DNA of 64,000 nt from Burkholderia sp. Bp8963 (GCF_003854275.1 NZ_QTQP01000002.1:1-64000), one strand, 5' to 3'; counted from the first letter of the stretch, positions 9,462-18,132 are shown. Made by a program: numbers and translations. The notes: generated by a model from the sequence alone, not told the origin.

Positions 9462-9517
9462 GGGTACTTTCCTTTTCAAGGGTTCTTCTGGCGGTGGCTC
9501 AATCAAGGGGGCGGGCC

Positions 9518-10600
9518 TTAGCCGGAGATCGTCGGGTAATCGATATAGCCCACAGCGCCGCCGCCATAGAGCGTCGCCGGGTTGAGTTGCGTCAGGGGTG
9601 CGCCGTGCTTCAGGCGCTCGACCAGATCCGGGTTGCTGATAAACGGACGGCCAAACGCGAACAAGTCGGCTCTGCCCTCATTGAGTTGAGTGGTGGCGAA
9701 TTCCAGGTCGTATCCGTTGTTCGCCAGATAGGTCTGCTTGAAACGGCGGCGCAGCGCGTCATAGTCGAATGCCGCCACGTCGCGTGGGCCGCCAGTCGCA
9801 CCTTCGACTACGTGCAGATAGACGACGCCCTGGGCGCTGAGCTGGTCGGCGATGTAGTCGTACTGCGCTTGCGGATCGCTGCAGGAAATACCGTTAGCCG
9901 GCGAAACGGGTGAGATGCGCACGCCCGTGCGTTCGGCGCCGATTTCCTTGACCACCGCGCCGACCACCTCGAGCAGCAGGCGCGCACGGTTTTCGATCGA
10001 GCCGCCGTAATCGTCGGTGCGATGGTTGGCCCCGTCCTTGATGAACTGCTCCAGCAGATATCCGTTGGCGCCGTGAATTTCCACTCCGTCGAAACCAGCG
10101 GTAATAGCGTTGGCAGCAGCCTGTCGAAAATCGTTCACGATGCCCGGCAGCTCGGCGAGTTCGAGCGCGCGTGGTTCGGACACGTCGGCAAATCCGTTGT
10201 TGACGAAAGTCTTCGTCTCGGCGCGGATAGCGGAAGGTGCGACCGGCGCCGCACCGCCAGGTTGCAAGTCAGTGTGCGAGACGCGGCCTACATGCCAAAG
10301 CTGCACGAAGATGCGTCCACCCTTGGCATGTACGGCATCGGTGACCTTACGCCAGCCAGAGATCTGCTCGGGCGTGTACAGGCCGGGGGTGTCCTGATAG
10401 CCCTGGGCCTGAGCCGAAACCTGGGTGGCTTCGGTGATGATCAGCCCGGCCGAGGCGCGCTGGGCGTAGTAGGTCGCGGCATGCTCGCTGGGCACCAACC
10501 CGGTTCCTGCACGATTGCGGGTCAGCGGCGCCATGACGATGCGATTGGTGAGCGTCAGGCTACCGAGGGCGTACGGCTCGAAAAGCGATTTCTCTGACAT
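9518..10600 (-). CDS. alkene reductase, Old Yellow Enzyme family (NemA-like)
   Basis: A 360-aa FMN enzyme of the classical OYE/N-ethylmaleimide-reductase group: FEPYALGSLTLTNRIVMAPL at the start with MAPLTRNRA, QLWHVGRVSH in the middle, the substrate-binding pair in GVEIHGANGYLLEQF (H and N), then HRTDDYGGSIENRARL with the proton-donor tyrosine. The FMN-phosphate region is AFGRPFISNPDL. It reduces alpha,beta-unsaturated carbonyls, nitro compounds or maleimides with NADPH. It is divergent from a TetR gene (10733) across 132 bases, the arrangement of the NemR-NemA type, so that regulator probably controls it. It begins a leftward block reaching to base 2144. Confidence 0.92.
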   Translation of the reverse strand: MSEKSLFEPYALGSLTLTNRIVMAPLTRNRAGTGLVPSEHAATYYAQRASAGLIITEATQVSAQAQGYQDTPGLYTPEQISGWRKVTDAVHAKGGRIFVQLWHVGRVSHTDLQPGGAAPVAPSAIRAETKTFVNNGFADVSEPRALELAELPGIVNDFRQAAANAITAGFDGVEIHGANGYLLEQFIKDGANHRTDDYGGSIENRARLLLEVVGAVVKEIGAERTGVRISPVSPANGISCSDPQAQYDYIADQLSAQGVVYLHVVEGATGGPRDVAAFDYDALRRRFKQTYLANNGYDLEFATTQLNEGRADLFAFGRPFISNPDLVERLKHGAPLTQLNPATLYGGGAVGYIDYPTISG

Positions 10601-10666
10601 GTTGTTCCAGCGTTCGGTGTTGGGAATGACTCAATGATGATGATCATAATCCAACATGTCAAGACT

Positions 10667-10694
10667 TTGATGACGACCGACATCAATGTATAGT
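10667..10694 (+). promoter_or_regulatory. possible promoter of the TetR gene
   Basis: TTGATG at 10667-10672 and TATAGT at 10689-10694 are separated by 16 bases and lie about 40 bases before the GTG start. The surrounding divergent interval also contains the palindrome ATGATCAT at 10638-10645 region and the repeated word GACATxxA, which could serve as the repressor operator. No experiment is implied; this is a pattern call. Confidence 0.4.
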
Positions 10695-10732
10695 CGGACT
10701 TCATACAGAAACTCGTCCACGGTAGAGGAAAA

Positions 10733-11362
10733 GTGAAGGTCACTAAGGCACAGGCCCAGGCCAATCGGGCCCACGTTGTTGAAACTGCGTCCACCCTATT
10801 CAGGGAGCGCGGCTATGATGGGGTCGGAGTAGCCGATCTGATGGGTGCAGCTGGTTTTACCCACGGCGGCTTCTACAAGCAATTCCGCTCGAAGGCCGAT
10901 CTGATCGCGGAGTCGGCAGCCTGCGGCATGGCGCAGACCGTTGCGCTATCGGCTGGGGTCGACACATCGGAGTTTGTGCGACTGTATCTCGCGCGCGAGC
11001 ACCGGGACTCGCGCGGAACCGGCTGCACGATGGCTGCGCTGGGCGGAGATGCCGCGCGTCAATCCGAAGCAGTCCGCGCCACATTCGCGGACGGCATCGA
11101 AAGACTGCTGGCGGCGCTGTGCCAAGAGCGTGGTTCGTCGGACGGTGCAGCCTCGGCGGAGGCGCGAGCCAACTGCCTCGACATCATGGCGCATGCGGTC
11201 GGCGCCATTGTGTTGTCGCGCGCGTGCCCGGATGATTCCCGACTGGCCGACGAAATCCTAACGGTATGCCGCGACAAGATCCTAGCGACCCTGGGGCCGT
11301 CGGCGGCAGCATGCGAACCGGCGCACGATCATGGTAACGACAGCTCAGCTAAGCAAAAGTGA
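10733..11362 (+). CDS. TetR/AcrR-family transcriptional regulator
   Basis: A 209-aa regulator starting with GTG, preceded by AGAGGAAA. The helix-turn-helix is YDGVGVADLMGAAGFTHGGF at about residues 28-47. The central segment RDSRGTGCTMAALGGDAARQ resembles the conserved Cys-containing segment of this TetR subfamily, also present in the regulator at 5242. It is transcribed away from the alkene reductase gene at 9518-10600. It probably represses that gene and itself through the shared 132-base interval. A cysteine in GCTMAAL could sense electrophiles, as NemR does, but this is speculation. Confidence 0.88.
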   Translation: MKVTKAQAQANRAHVVETASTLFRERGYDGVGVADLMGAAGFTHGGFYKQFRSKADLIAESAACGMAQTVALSAGVDTSEFVRLYLAREHRDSRGTGCTMAALGGDAARQSEAVRATFADGIERLLAALCQERGSSDGAASAEARANCLDIMAHAVGAIVLSRACPDDSRLADEILTVCRDKILATLGPSAAACEPAHDHGNDSSAKQK

Positions 11363-11447
11363 CATGGGGCACCGATGGCCCCTTACTGGACGGTGTTGCA
11401 TTTCAAGGAATGGGGACTTTCAACCACCGATACACGTGCGGGGCCGA

Positions 11448-11624
11448 CTACCGTTCTTGCCTTTGATCATTCGGCTCCAAACCGTCCATGACCCACGCAT
11501 GGATAGCCGTTAACGTTCCGAGGTCGAGATCCCTGGGATCGGTCGCACCGAAATATTGAACCCATTTTTTGAATATATCGGCCTGCCACACGGCAGACGT
11601 GCTACTACGGAAAGTATCAGTCAT
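11448..11624 (-). CDS. small hypothetical protein
   Basis: A 58-aa reading frame starting MTDTFRSSTSAVW, preceded by AAGGATTCCATC. It is hydrophilic with an amphipathic centre (ADIFKKWVQYFG) and no membrane segment. The frame is open further upstream but without a ribosome site. It lies 160 bases downstream of the exported hydrolase in the same direction and could share its transcript. I do not recognise it; it might also be the truncated end of a larger gene. Confidence 0.4.
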   Translation of the reverse strand: MTDTFRSSTSAVWQADIFKKWVQYFGATDPRDLDLGTLTAIHAWVMDGLEPNDQRQER

Positions 11625-11785
11625 GATGGAATCCTTATGATTCTTGATGTTCGAAAATGACAGACTGACACCATGCTCGGCGCGAATCGGGAAACTAGCC
11701 GTCTGCTGCGTCAAACTTGCCGTTCTTCCCACTACGCAAGCCTGCTTAGGAGGATCGAGCGCCCTTGCGGGCGCCACCTTCAAAC

Positions 11786-12754
11786 TTATTCGCCAAGGAA
11801 CGCGAGTGCTTTTGGCACGAAGTCCGCGTAGAACTGAAACACACCACCATGGCCCGAATCAGGGTAGATGATGAGCGTGCTGTTCGGCAGGCGCCGCGCC
11901 AAATCCTCGGAGTTCTTGCTTGGAACCATCCGATCGCTATCGCCGTTGACAACTAACACTGGGTTCTGCACAACCGAAAGGTTCTGTGGCTCTTTCTGCC
12001 CCCATGCGCGAATCGCCTCCAATTGAGCCCCAAAAGCGGTCAGGGAGATTTTTTTGTCTCGGTTTTCCGAACGCTCCTTCAAACGAGCCAGAAACGCCTT
12101 TCCTGCTTCGATACCATTTGGTGTTCGGGTGAAAAATAAGTACTGCTTCGGATCCTGGCCAGTGAGGAACCCTCGAAGCATGTCGTAGAAGGTAACGCTG
12201 GTCACCGCACTGATGCCCTCCCCGCCGGCAGGCCCCGTTCCCGCGAGAATAATTTTTCGGACGAGTTCCGGCTGCTTCAACACGATTTCCTGTGCAACCA
12301 TGCCGCCCATCGAAAAACCAAAAAGATCTACTTTTTTGTACCCCATGGCCTTGATGAAGCTAATGGCATCATCAGCCATCTGATCAATCGAATCGGATGG
12401 CGAGCCACTGGAGGCTCCGACACCACGATTGTCGAACGTGACCACATGATGCTCCGCAGCGAGGCCGTCCACCACTCGAGGGTCACAATTGTCTAGCACG
12501 GCAGCCAAGTGAGTAAGGAAAATCACCGGTGTACCACCATGCTCCTTCCCGAGCTCCCGATACGCGAAGTCCACTCCTCCTGCAGTGATGGTCTGCGTCG
12601 GCACGTCCTTCCAATTGACCTCGAGTTCCTGTTTTTGTGTCGGTATGCTGATCTTCTCGCTATCTGACGATACCTCACCTGCCCGAACTGGCGAGGAAAT
12701 GAGAGTTGCGGCTAGGGCTAGTCCGATGACACCTGACTTCAATAGATGGCGCAT
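11786..12754 (-). CDS. exported alpha/beta hydrolase (cargo paralogue 3)
   Basis: A 322-aa alpha/beta hydrolase. I use the ATG at 12754 because GGAG precedes it and the product then begins with a clean signal peptide, MRHLLKSGVIGLALAA and cleavage after SSPVRA; an in-frame ATG seven codons earlier is possible. The mature enzyme has the nucleophile elbow GFSMGG, the acid in GDSDRMVP and the histidine in DSGHGGVF. LTHLAAVLDNCDPRVVDGLA aligns closely with the first hydrolase of this island, and the FLTGQDPKQYLFFTRTPNG segment with its LRDPKAYLFFTSTTNG. So the same family exists here in periplasmic and cytoplasmic forms. It follows the OYE remnant and GMC gene on the same strand. Confidence 0.85.
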   Translation of the reverse strand: MRHLLKSGVIGLALAATLISSPVRAGEVSSDSEKISIPTQKQELEVNWKDVPTQTITAGGVDFAYRELGKEHGGTPVIFLTHLAAVLDNCDPRVVDGLAAEHHVVTFDNRGVGASSGSPSDSIDQMADDAISFIKAMGYKKVDLFGFSMGGMVAQEIVLKQPELVRKIILAGTGPAGGEGISAVTSVTFYDMLRGFLTGQDPKQYLFFTRTPNGIEAGKAFLARLKERSENRDKKISLTAFGAQLEAIRAWGQKEPQNLSVVQNPVLVVNGDSDRMVPSKNSEDLARRLPNSTLIIYPDSGHGGVFQFYADFVPKALAFLGE

Positions 12755-12831
12755 TGCATTGATCTCCATGATCATTCTTCGACGACGCTAATAGCGGAAA
12801 AATCGTGTCAGCGGTCAAGCCCGCTTGTACT

Positions 12832-12992
12832 TAGTGCGACACCTGAAGCTGTCCAGCGCCGGTACAGTTCGGCGAGTCTGGGCGTCACATGGTTGTCGTA
12901 CCTACCCAGTGCCTCACTTAGGGCAACTTGGTGAGCCGGTTGCTGTACACGCTGCCATTGGGCAGGCTCAAGGGCCGGTTCAACGGGATGCC
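12832..12992 (-). pseudogene. Old Yellow Enzyme remnant, N-terminal fragment
   Basis: On the minus strand the sequence reads LNRPLSLPNGSVYSNRLTK, then after a one-base frameshift ALSEALGRYDNHVTP and AELYRRWTASG. This aligns with LNQPLRLPNGSTLRNRLAK, MSETLGTYDNRPT and QLYRRWAASG of the intact enzyme at 5869-7119. Only about 50 codons remain. It starts two bases beyond the end of the GMC gene and ends about 80 bases before the exported hydrolase, so an OYE-type gene once stood between them. It is a relic of a duplicated OYE-hydrolase unit. Confidence 0.8.
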
Positions 12993-12993
12993 G

Positions 12994-14646
12994 TTAGTTG
13001 TAAGCGGACTGGCCATAGGAGACACTCGAAAGATGGGGAACGTGCGACGACTTCGCAGGAATGTGGGACATCGCGTGCTCAGTCAGCGCCGTGATAGTGA
13101 GACTCGGATTCACACCAAGGTTGGCACTGAGCATCGAGCCGTCACAGATCAGCAAATTTTGATAACCGAAGACGCGGTTCTGAGCGTCCATCACCCCGCG
13201 CTCGGGCGAGTCCGCCATTGCGCATCCGCCCATGCAATGCGCCGTCGTTGGAATGTTGAATAGAATTTCCGTCAGCAACGTCGTTGGGATGCCGCCCAGG
13301 GCCCTCGCCCCCTTTTCAACAAAGTTGTTGGCTTCAGGGATGAAGGTAGGGATCGGGCCACCTTCAGTGCACAACTGCTTGCCAAACGGCCAATACCAGC
13401 GACGCTTGAACTGCATGTTGATAAAGGCGTCCACCGTCTGCATTACAACGAACAGTATTGTCTGGCGTGCAAATCCGAAGGGGTTGTGCACACGTATTGC
13501 TTTCACCGGATGTGTTGCCAGCGTCCATAGCCAGGTAAAAATCCGCGTCCACCCGGCACGCCCGCCAGATAGTAAGGTCATCATCAGACCTGTAGCGTCC
13601 GAACCTTCCGGATAACGCACCGCGCCGATGTGCGTCCGTTCGTCGATATAGACGCCGGCACCACCGGCTACGCCGGGCGACATGCTCTTGTCTTTGGCCG
13701 GAAAGCGCACACCGACGAGAGACTCGGCATTTGTGCGCACGCGCTTGCCGAGGTCATCACTGATGCGCGGCAGGGAGCCGCTCTGCTTAAGGCGGAACAA
13801 CAATTCCATCGTGCCCAATGAGGACGCGGCAAATATCACCCCGCGGCAGCGGAAACTGCGTCGTTGCTTATTGAACCATGTGGTCGAGCGCTCAGTGAAG
13901 ACTTCGTAGCCGTTGCTCCCGTCTTCCTTACCGTCGAGTGGGCGCACGTCCACCACCCTGGTTTCGGCAAAAACCCGCGCCCCACGCTTTTCAGCAAAAT
14001 AGAGATAATTTTTGTCAAGCGTATTCTTGGCGTTGTGCTTACAACCCACCATACAGCCACCGCAACCGACACATGTCCCGCGCTCCGGACCTTCGCCGCC
14101 GAAGTAGGGATCGGCATAGGTTTTGCCGCCAGCCTCACCGTTTGGTGCAAAGAAAGTCGCCACACGGCCGTTGTGAAACGTATCGCCTACGCCCTGCAAT
14201 TCCGCCATCTTCTTGAGCCGAAAATCGGCCTCGCCCAGAATTCGGTTCTCGGTCACCCCGAGCATTCGTTCAGCCATGGCGTAGTACTGGGGCATGACAC
14301 CCTTCCAGTCCTTCAAGCCCGCCCACGAACCCTCGTCCCACACTCTTTCGGGCGGTACCAGTAAGGCGTTCGCGTATGTGATGGAACCACCACCGACTGC
14401 GTTTCCGCTCAAGACCATGACGTGGCGGAACAGCCGCATGTTGTAGAAGCCGAACATCTTCAGACCAGGTCGCCACATCCAGCGCCTCGCGTCCCAGTTG
14501 GTCTTAGGAAAATCTTCAGCTGTCCAACGCCGCCCCATCTCCATCACACCAACCGAATAGCCCTTTTCAGTGAGACGGCAGGCGGACACGCTACCGCCGA
14601 ACCCTGAACCGATGACGATATAGTCAAAATCATATGAAGTACTCAT
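12994..14646 (-). CDS. GMC-family flavoprotein, cholesterol-oxidase-like
   Basis: A 550-aa FAD enzyme. The ADP-binding fold is DYIVIGSGFGGSVSACRL near the N-terminus, followed by the GMC segment VLSGNAVGGGSITYANALL. A cysteine cluster CVGCGGCMVGC precedes NAKNTLDKNYL, a feature of the cholesterol-oxidase/ChoD-like subgroup. Near the end, HCMGGCAM and the C-terminal NLLICDGSML and NPSLTITAL carry the catalytic His/Asn region and FAD contacts. It probably oxidises an alcohol on a hydrophobic ring compound using FAD. The ATG at 14646 follows GAGGTG; a GTG three codons earlier is less likely. Regulatory palindromes lie 320 bases upstream, beyond a stretch with no gene. Confidence 0.85.
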   Translation of the reverse strand: MSTSYDFDYIVIGSGFGGSVSACRLTEKGYSVGVMEMGRRWTAEDFPKTNWDARRWMWRPGLKMFGFYNMRLFRHVMVLSGNAVGGGSITYANALLVPPERVWDEGSWAGLKDWKGVMPQYYAMAERMLGVTENRILGEADFRLKKMAELQGVGDTFHNGRVATFFAPNGEAGGKTYADPYFGGEGPERGTCVGCGGCMVGCKHNAKNTLDKNYLYFAEKRGARVFAETRVVDVRPLDGKEDGSNGYEVFTERSTTWFNKQRRSFRCRGVIFAASSLGTMELLFRLKQSGSLPRISDDLGKRVRTNAESLVGVRFPAKDKSMSPGVAGGAGVYIDERTHIGAVRYPEGSDATGLMMTLLSGGRAGWTRIFTWLWTLATHPVKAIRVHNPFGFARQTILFVVMQTVDAFINMQFKRRWYWPFGKQLCTEGGPIPTFIPEANNFVEKGARALGGIPTTLLTEILFNIPTTAHCMGGCAMADSPERGVMDAQNRVFGYQNLLICDGSMLSANLGVNPSLTITALTEHAMSHIPAKSSHVPHLSSVSYGQSAYN

Positions 14647-15439
14647 CTGGAGCACCTCGAGCCTTCTCGAGTCCGGCTCTCTACACCCATATTGGCGAAT
14701 AGCACGTTCATGGTTTGTCTCCGTTTCCTGGTTCTAGTAGTCTTCAGCAGCGTAGTCGACGAAGGACCGCGATCCAAAACGATCTCGTGGGGATAGATCC
14801 GCACGAATGAAATCAGCGCCCCCCATCATTCAGGTATCCGTACCGATAAGAGAAGACCCCGTTCAGTCCACCAACCGTCACACCGCGTTAGCTTGGGCGC
14901 AGTATCGGACCGCCGCCGACCAGGGCGAAAGGCACAAATTCGGGACCGACGTTACGACCACCGACAACACTATACGCTTGGTATAGCACAATGACTATAC
15001 AAAAAATATAGTAGAATGTGTAGTGCGCGCTCAGAACCCCGAGACTGGAGAAAACGCATGGGTCCGGTTACGACGCAGACATCGCGAGACCTCAAGGTCG
15101 CGCTGCCGTTCGATCAGACCGCCCCGCGTGCCATGGCGTCTCTGCGCGAGAAGGCGCGACAACGAATACCCCTTTTGCTGCGGCAGCGATCGCGCGGCCA
15201 GTCATCGCCTTCTGGGACGACCCGACGTGTGCGCTGGGTGTGTTGCCCCGAGGAGATTCAGGACGTGACTCAACGGATACCCAACGCAGCGGCAGATTTG
15301 CGATGGCAAGGCACGCCTTGTCTGGAAAATCTTCCCTACGGATGCTGGTGTCCGCAAGGCCGTCCGTCAATTTCCCGTCTGAGCCGTGACCATCACCTTC
15401 CAACCGGCTTTGCTTAAGCAGGGCCTTGTACAATGTGAC
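14647..15439. other. intergenic region, no intact gene
   Basis: No gene is supported in the 793 bases between the divergent GMC and HxlR genes. A leftward reading ending near 14816 gives a short tail with SYRYGYLN, which could be the end of a decayed outer-membrane protein; this is weak. A plus-strand frame at 15016-15417 overlaps the palindrome region and has no ribosome site or recognisable content. The paired palindromes at 14970-15011 are the one clear structure. Confidence 0.4.
14970..15011. promoter_or_regulatory. paired palindromic operator (copy 1)
   Basis: CTATAC-GCTTG-GTATAG at 14970-14986 is a perfect 6-bp inverted repeat. CTATAC-AAAAA-ATATAG at 14995-15011 is the same with one mismatch. 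Their centres are 25 bases apart. A second pair with the same words and spacing is at 16742-16783. The pair lies between divergent genes, the GMC oxidase to the left and the HxlR regulator to the right, so a dimeric regulator bound twice is likely; HxlR is the nearest candidate. Confidence 0.6.
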
Positions 15440-16099
15440 ATGCCAAACAAAACCTACGGTCAACTTTGCCCAATGGCCCGGGCATTAGACGTCCTCGGCG
15501 ATCGTTGGACGCTTCTCGTGATCCGCGAACTCTTGCTGGGCCCGAAGCGGTTCAAGGATCTGCTAGCGATCTTACCGGCCATGGGTGCAAACCGGCTGTC
15601 CGAGCGCTTGGCCATGCTGGTAGAGAACGATGTCATCCAACCGACCACGTTGCCAACATCCGCCGCTACGCCAGCTTATGAACTGACGGAAATGGGCGAA
15701 CAACTGCGCAAGCCTGTGATTGCACTCGGGCTCTGGGGTCTGCGCCTGCCGCTCGATGAGCGCATCGATCCGTCCACGGCCCGTGCGGAACTCATCGCAC
15801 TGTGCTTGACCGGGTCGAGCGATCCCGCCGTGAGCGCCGGCTTACAAACATTGTATGAGTTCCATGTGGGCGCGGAGATTTTCCATGTCCCGGTGAACCA
15901 CGGAAAGGTGCTGATCCGTTCCGGCCCCAGCACAGAGCCTCCCGACGTCAAGATACAGTGCGACATGGGGACATTCATGGCTCTGGCTTTGCGCGAAGTC
16001 ACTCCTACGCACGCACTCCGCGAAGGGCGCGTATCCCTCCTGCAAGGAAGCAGGCAGGCGTTCACACAGGTATTCAAGATTCTCGAATACAAGCCCTGA
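15440..16099 (+). CDS. HxlR-family regulator with SCP2-like C-terminal domain
   Basis: A 219-aa protein. The first ~100 residues are a winged helix of the HxlR type: YGQLCPMARALDVLGDRWTL with the conserved cysteine, then IRELLLGPKRFKDLL and ANRLSERLAML. The last ~100 residues read as an SCP2-like ligand domain, with PPDVKIQCDMGTFMALALRE and a final EGRVSLLQGSRQAFTQVFKI, a pattern seen in longer HxlR proteins. This would let the regulator sense a lipophilic ligand directly. The start at 15440 is the first ATG in the family's register. It is flanked by two operator pairs and probably controls the GMC oxidase and neighbouring catabolic genes; that is inference. Confidence 0.82.
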   Translation: MPNKTYGQLCPMARALDVLGDRWTLLVIRELLLGPKRFKDLLAILPAMGANRLSERLAMLVENDVIQPTTLPTSAATPAYELTEMGEQLRKPVIALGLWGLRLPLDERIDPSTARAELIALCLTGSSDPAVSAGLQTLYEFHVGAEIFHVPVNHGKVLIRSGPSTEPPDVKIQCDMGTFMALALREVTPTHALREGRVSLLQGSRQAFTQVFKILEYKP

Positions 16100-17403
16100 T
16101 GTCTTGCCGGAGTTCGGCTGAACTCACAAATATCCAAAGCTTCAGATACCCACGAATCCCGGCCGAACCATTTGCGCTGCCTGCAGCATCGCGCAGCGAA
16201 TCCAACTGCCATGTAAGCAAGCTTGGTTGGCAACCGATGCGCGAAGACGCGCCATGAGGGCAACGGCGCGGTAATCTTTGGATTCAAACGAGCTGCCTGG
16301 CCGACCAGTATCGGCTTACAGTCGATGCTCTCGCGAAAGTCGACCGAACTGCAACGCATCCAGACGGGTACCGTCGCTTCTCGGCGAGCGCACGGCCTCA
16401 TTAATATCCTCTGGCCTCGATAACCGGGGGCACGAGTCCCGCCCTCAGTCTCAGTCATGATCCGAATTGGTGTGAACCTCCCCGGTCGCACCCCGGATCG
16501 GCACGGTCAGAGTCGCCACGGATGGCGTTACGCGATCGCAAGAAATTCACGTTCGCGAAACTGAGTCAGCCTCGCTCAGGACATCAACAACCCTGGGTAT
16601 CTGGCGCTGGCACGCGGTGCGTTCGACATCCGTCTTGATCCTCAGAATCAGGAGACTTGGTGGCAGTCTATCGGGCCGGATCGACTGCTTCACCCTGTAG
16701 AGGGTTCCGCCTCGCGCTGGACCAGTTGTGGTTTTCACCAACTATACATTTTGTATAGCACCGATACTATACGAGTCATATACTCCAAAGCGGTTGCCAG
16801 TGACATCAGACGAACACCGATGCACGACATGCACGGGGGCATCAGATGGATCCGACACTGCCAAGGAGGTGTGCCTCCCATTTATCCAGCTTCCGAGTAT
16901 GCACCATGCGCAAACTGGCCTTGCTCGAGAAAGTCTCATTGATTCAGCGTCTGCGCCGGACGAACGGCAGCGCACTCGGAATCTGGGTCCGTAAAGCGCT
17001 AATGAACAAGGCGCTGAGCACCCACGACTACTACAGAGCACTAATACGCCTCGAACAGTTTCGGCGTTGGTCGAGATCGGGCGTGGGATTACCTGTCGCG
17101 CGGAGTGAAATATTCAGCACACTGAGAATAATTATATAAACTCAATCAACAAACAATTAAATCAACACAAAAATCAATTCTAATTCAATTTCATATTAAT
17201 ATCGACACCGCGCCGCTATAAAATTCAATCAATTCGGATTCCTATCATATAAATTTACAAGTTTCCACCAACCCTACCTTGCGTCGATCTATCACTGAAT
17301 ATCTCAACGCAACGGAATTAGTCCAGTAGCGCAATCACGGCCGGTATCCAGTTGCTTTGCCGCTTCAATTTATCACCTTGAACGTACAATCGGAGGAGAC
17401 AGG
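16100..17403. other. long gene-poor stretch with AT-rich block
   Basis: No complete gene is supported in 1.3 kb. From 16100 to about 16740 the sequence is GC-rich with only short unrecognised frames, probably decayed coding DNA. The palindrome pair is at 16742-16783. From about 17105 to 17300 it becomes strongly AT-rich, with runs such as AATAATTATATAAA, unlike anything else in the window, and then leads into the OmpW ribosome site GGAGGAGACAGG. The AT-rich block may contain the OmpW promoter or mark an old element end. Confidence 0.5.
16742..16783. promoter_or_regulatory. paired palindromic operator (copy 2)
   Basis: CTATAC-ATTTT-GTATAG at 16742-16758 is a perfect inverted repeat. CTATAC-GAGTC-ATATAC at 16767-16783 is a weaker second site. 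Centres are 25 bases apart, as in the copy at 14970-15011, and the bases between the sites are also alike (GTATAGCAC..AT.ACTATAC in both). The nearest downstream gene is the OmpW porin more than 600 bases away, so the gene it originally served may be lost or the promoter was moved. Confidence 0.58.
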
Positions 17404-18132
17404 ATGTTGATGAAACAAGTTTTGGTGGTTGCTACCGCGTTGCTAACGTGCTCGGCAGCCCAGGCACAAAAAACCGGAGATCTCGTCGCTAACTTAGGTT
17501 GGTTCCATCTCGCACCACTGGACTCCAGTGACCCACTGAAAGTCCGCGCGCTCGGAACCAGTGTTACTGCAGCGGGCACTGGTACGTCGGTTGATAACGC
17601 AGATACGCTCGGATTCGCCACTACGTACTTCATTACCGACCACATCGCGGCTGCGGCCGTGGGCGGTATTCCGCCAAAATTTCGGCTGAGCGGCACCGGA
17701 TCGCTCAGCGCTCTCGGGCGTGCAGGATCGGCATATGAATGGAGCCCGACAATATTGTTGAAGTACTACTTCAACGATGCCACAAGCAACCTTCGACCGT
17801 ACCTCGCGGGAGGAGCCGCCTATGTTTGGTTTAGTGACGTGAAACTTGAGCCCGTGGCATCTAGTGGCGCACTTTTATACTCACCAGGGCTCGGGGCCGC
17901 GCTTGAGGGACCGACTACGGTCAAGTTGAGCCGCTCGCTCGCGCCCGTAGTCAATGCAGGCTTGACCTATAACATCAACCAACACTGGTCGATTGATGCC
18001 TCGCTTTCGTATATGTGGTTGTCCGTCCGGGCAACGCTGACAACACAGTCGAAAGTAGGTATCGTGACCAGCAGCGCAAAGCTAAAAGTCAATCCCATCA
18101 TTTCGTTCGTATCGATTGGATACAAATTCTAA
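17404..18132 (+). CDS. OmpW-family outer membrane protein
   Basis: A 242-aa protein with a signal peptide, MLMKQVLVVATALLTCSAAQAQ, cleaved after AQA. The mature part follows the OmpW eight-stranded barrel pattern: an early VANLGWFHLAP, LGFATTYFITDHIAAAAVGG, SPTILLKYYFND, LRPYLAGGAAYVWF, then INQHWSIDASLSYMWLS and a final strand ending in phenylalanine, SFVSIGYKF, as needed for barrel assembly. OmpW proteins form narrow hydrophobic channels for nonpolar compounds and are often linked to alkane or terpenoid catabolism genes. That fits uptake of the island's presumed lipophilic substrate. Strong ribosome site GGAGGAGACAGG. Promoter probably within the AT-rich block upstream. Confidence 0.88.
   Translation: MLMKQVLVVATALLTCSAAQAQKTGDLVANLGWFHLAPLDSSDPLKVRALGTSVTAAGTGTSVDNADTLGFATTYFITDHIAAAAVGGIPPKFRLSGTGSLSALGRAGSAYEWSPTILLKYYFNDATSNLRPYLAGGAAYVWFSDVKLEPVASSGALLYSPGLGAALEGPTTVKLSRSLAPVVNAGLTYNINQHWSIDASLSYMWLSVRATLTTQSKVGIVTSSAKLKVNPIISFVSIGYKF

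Noticed and set aside
15016-15417. Plus-strand open frame upstream of the HxlR gene
   Set aside because: It begins within the operator region, lacks a ribosome site and has no recognisable or compositionally plausible protein content.
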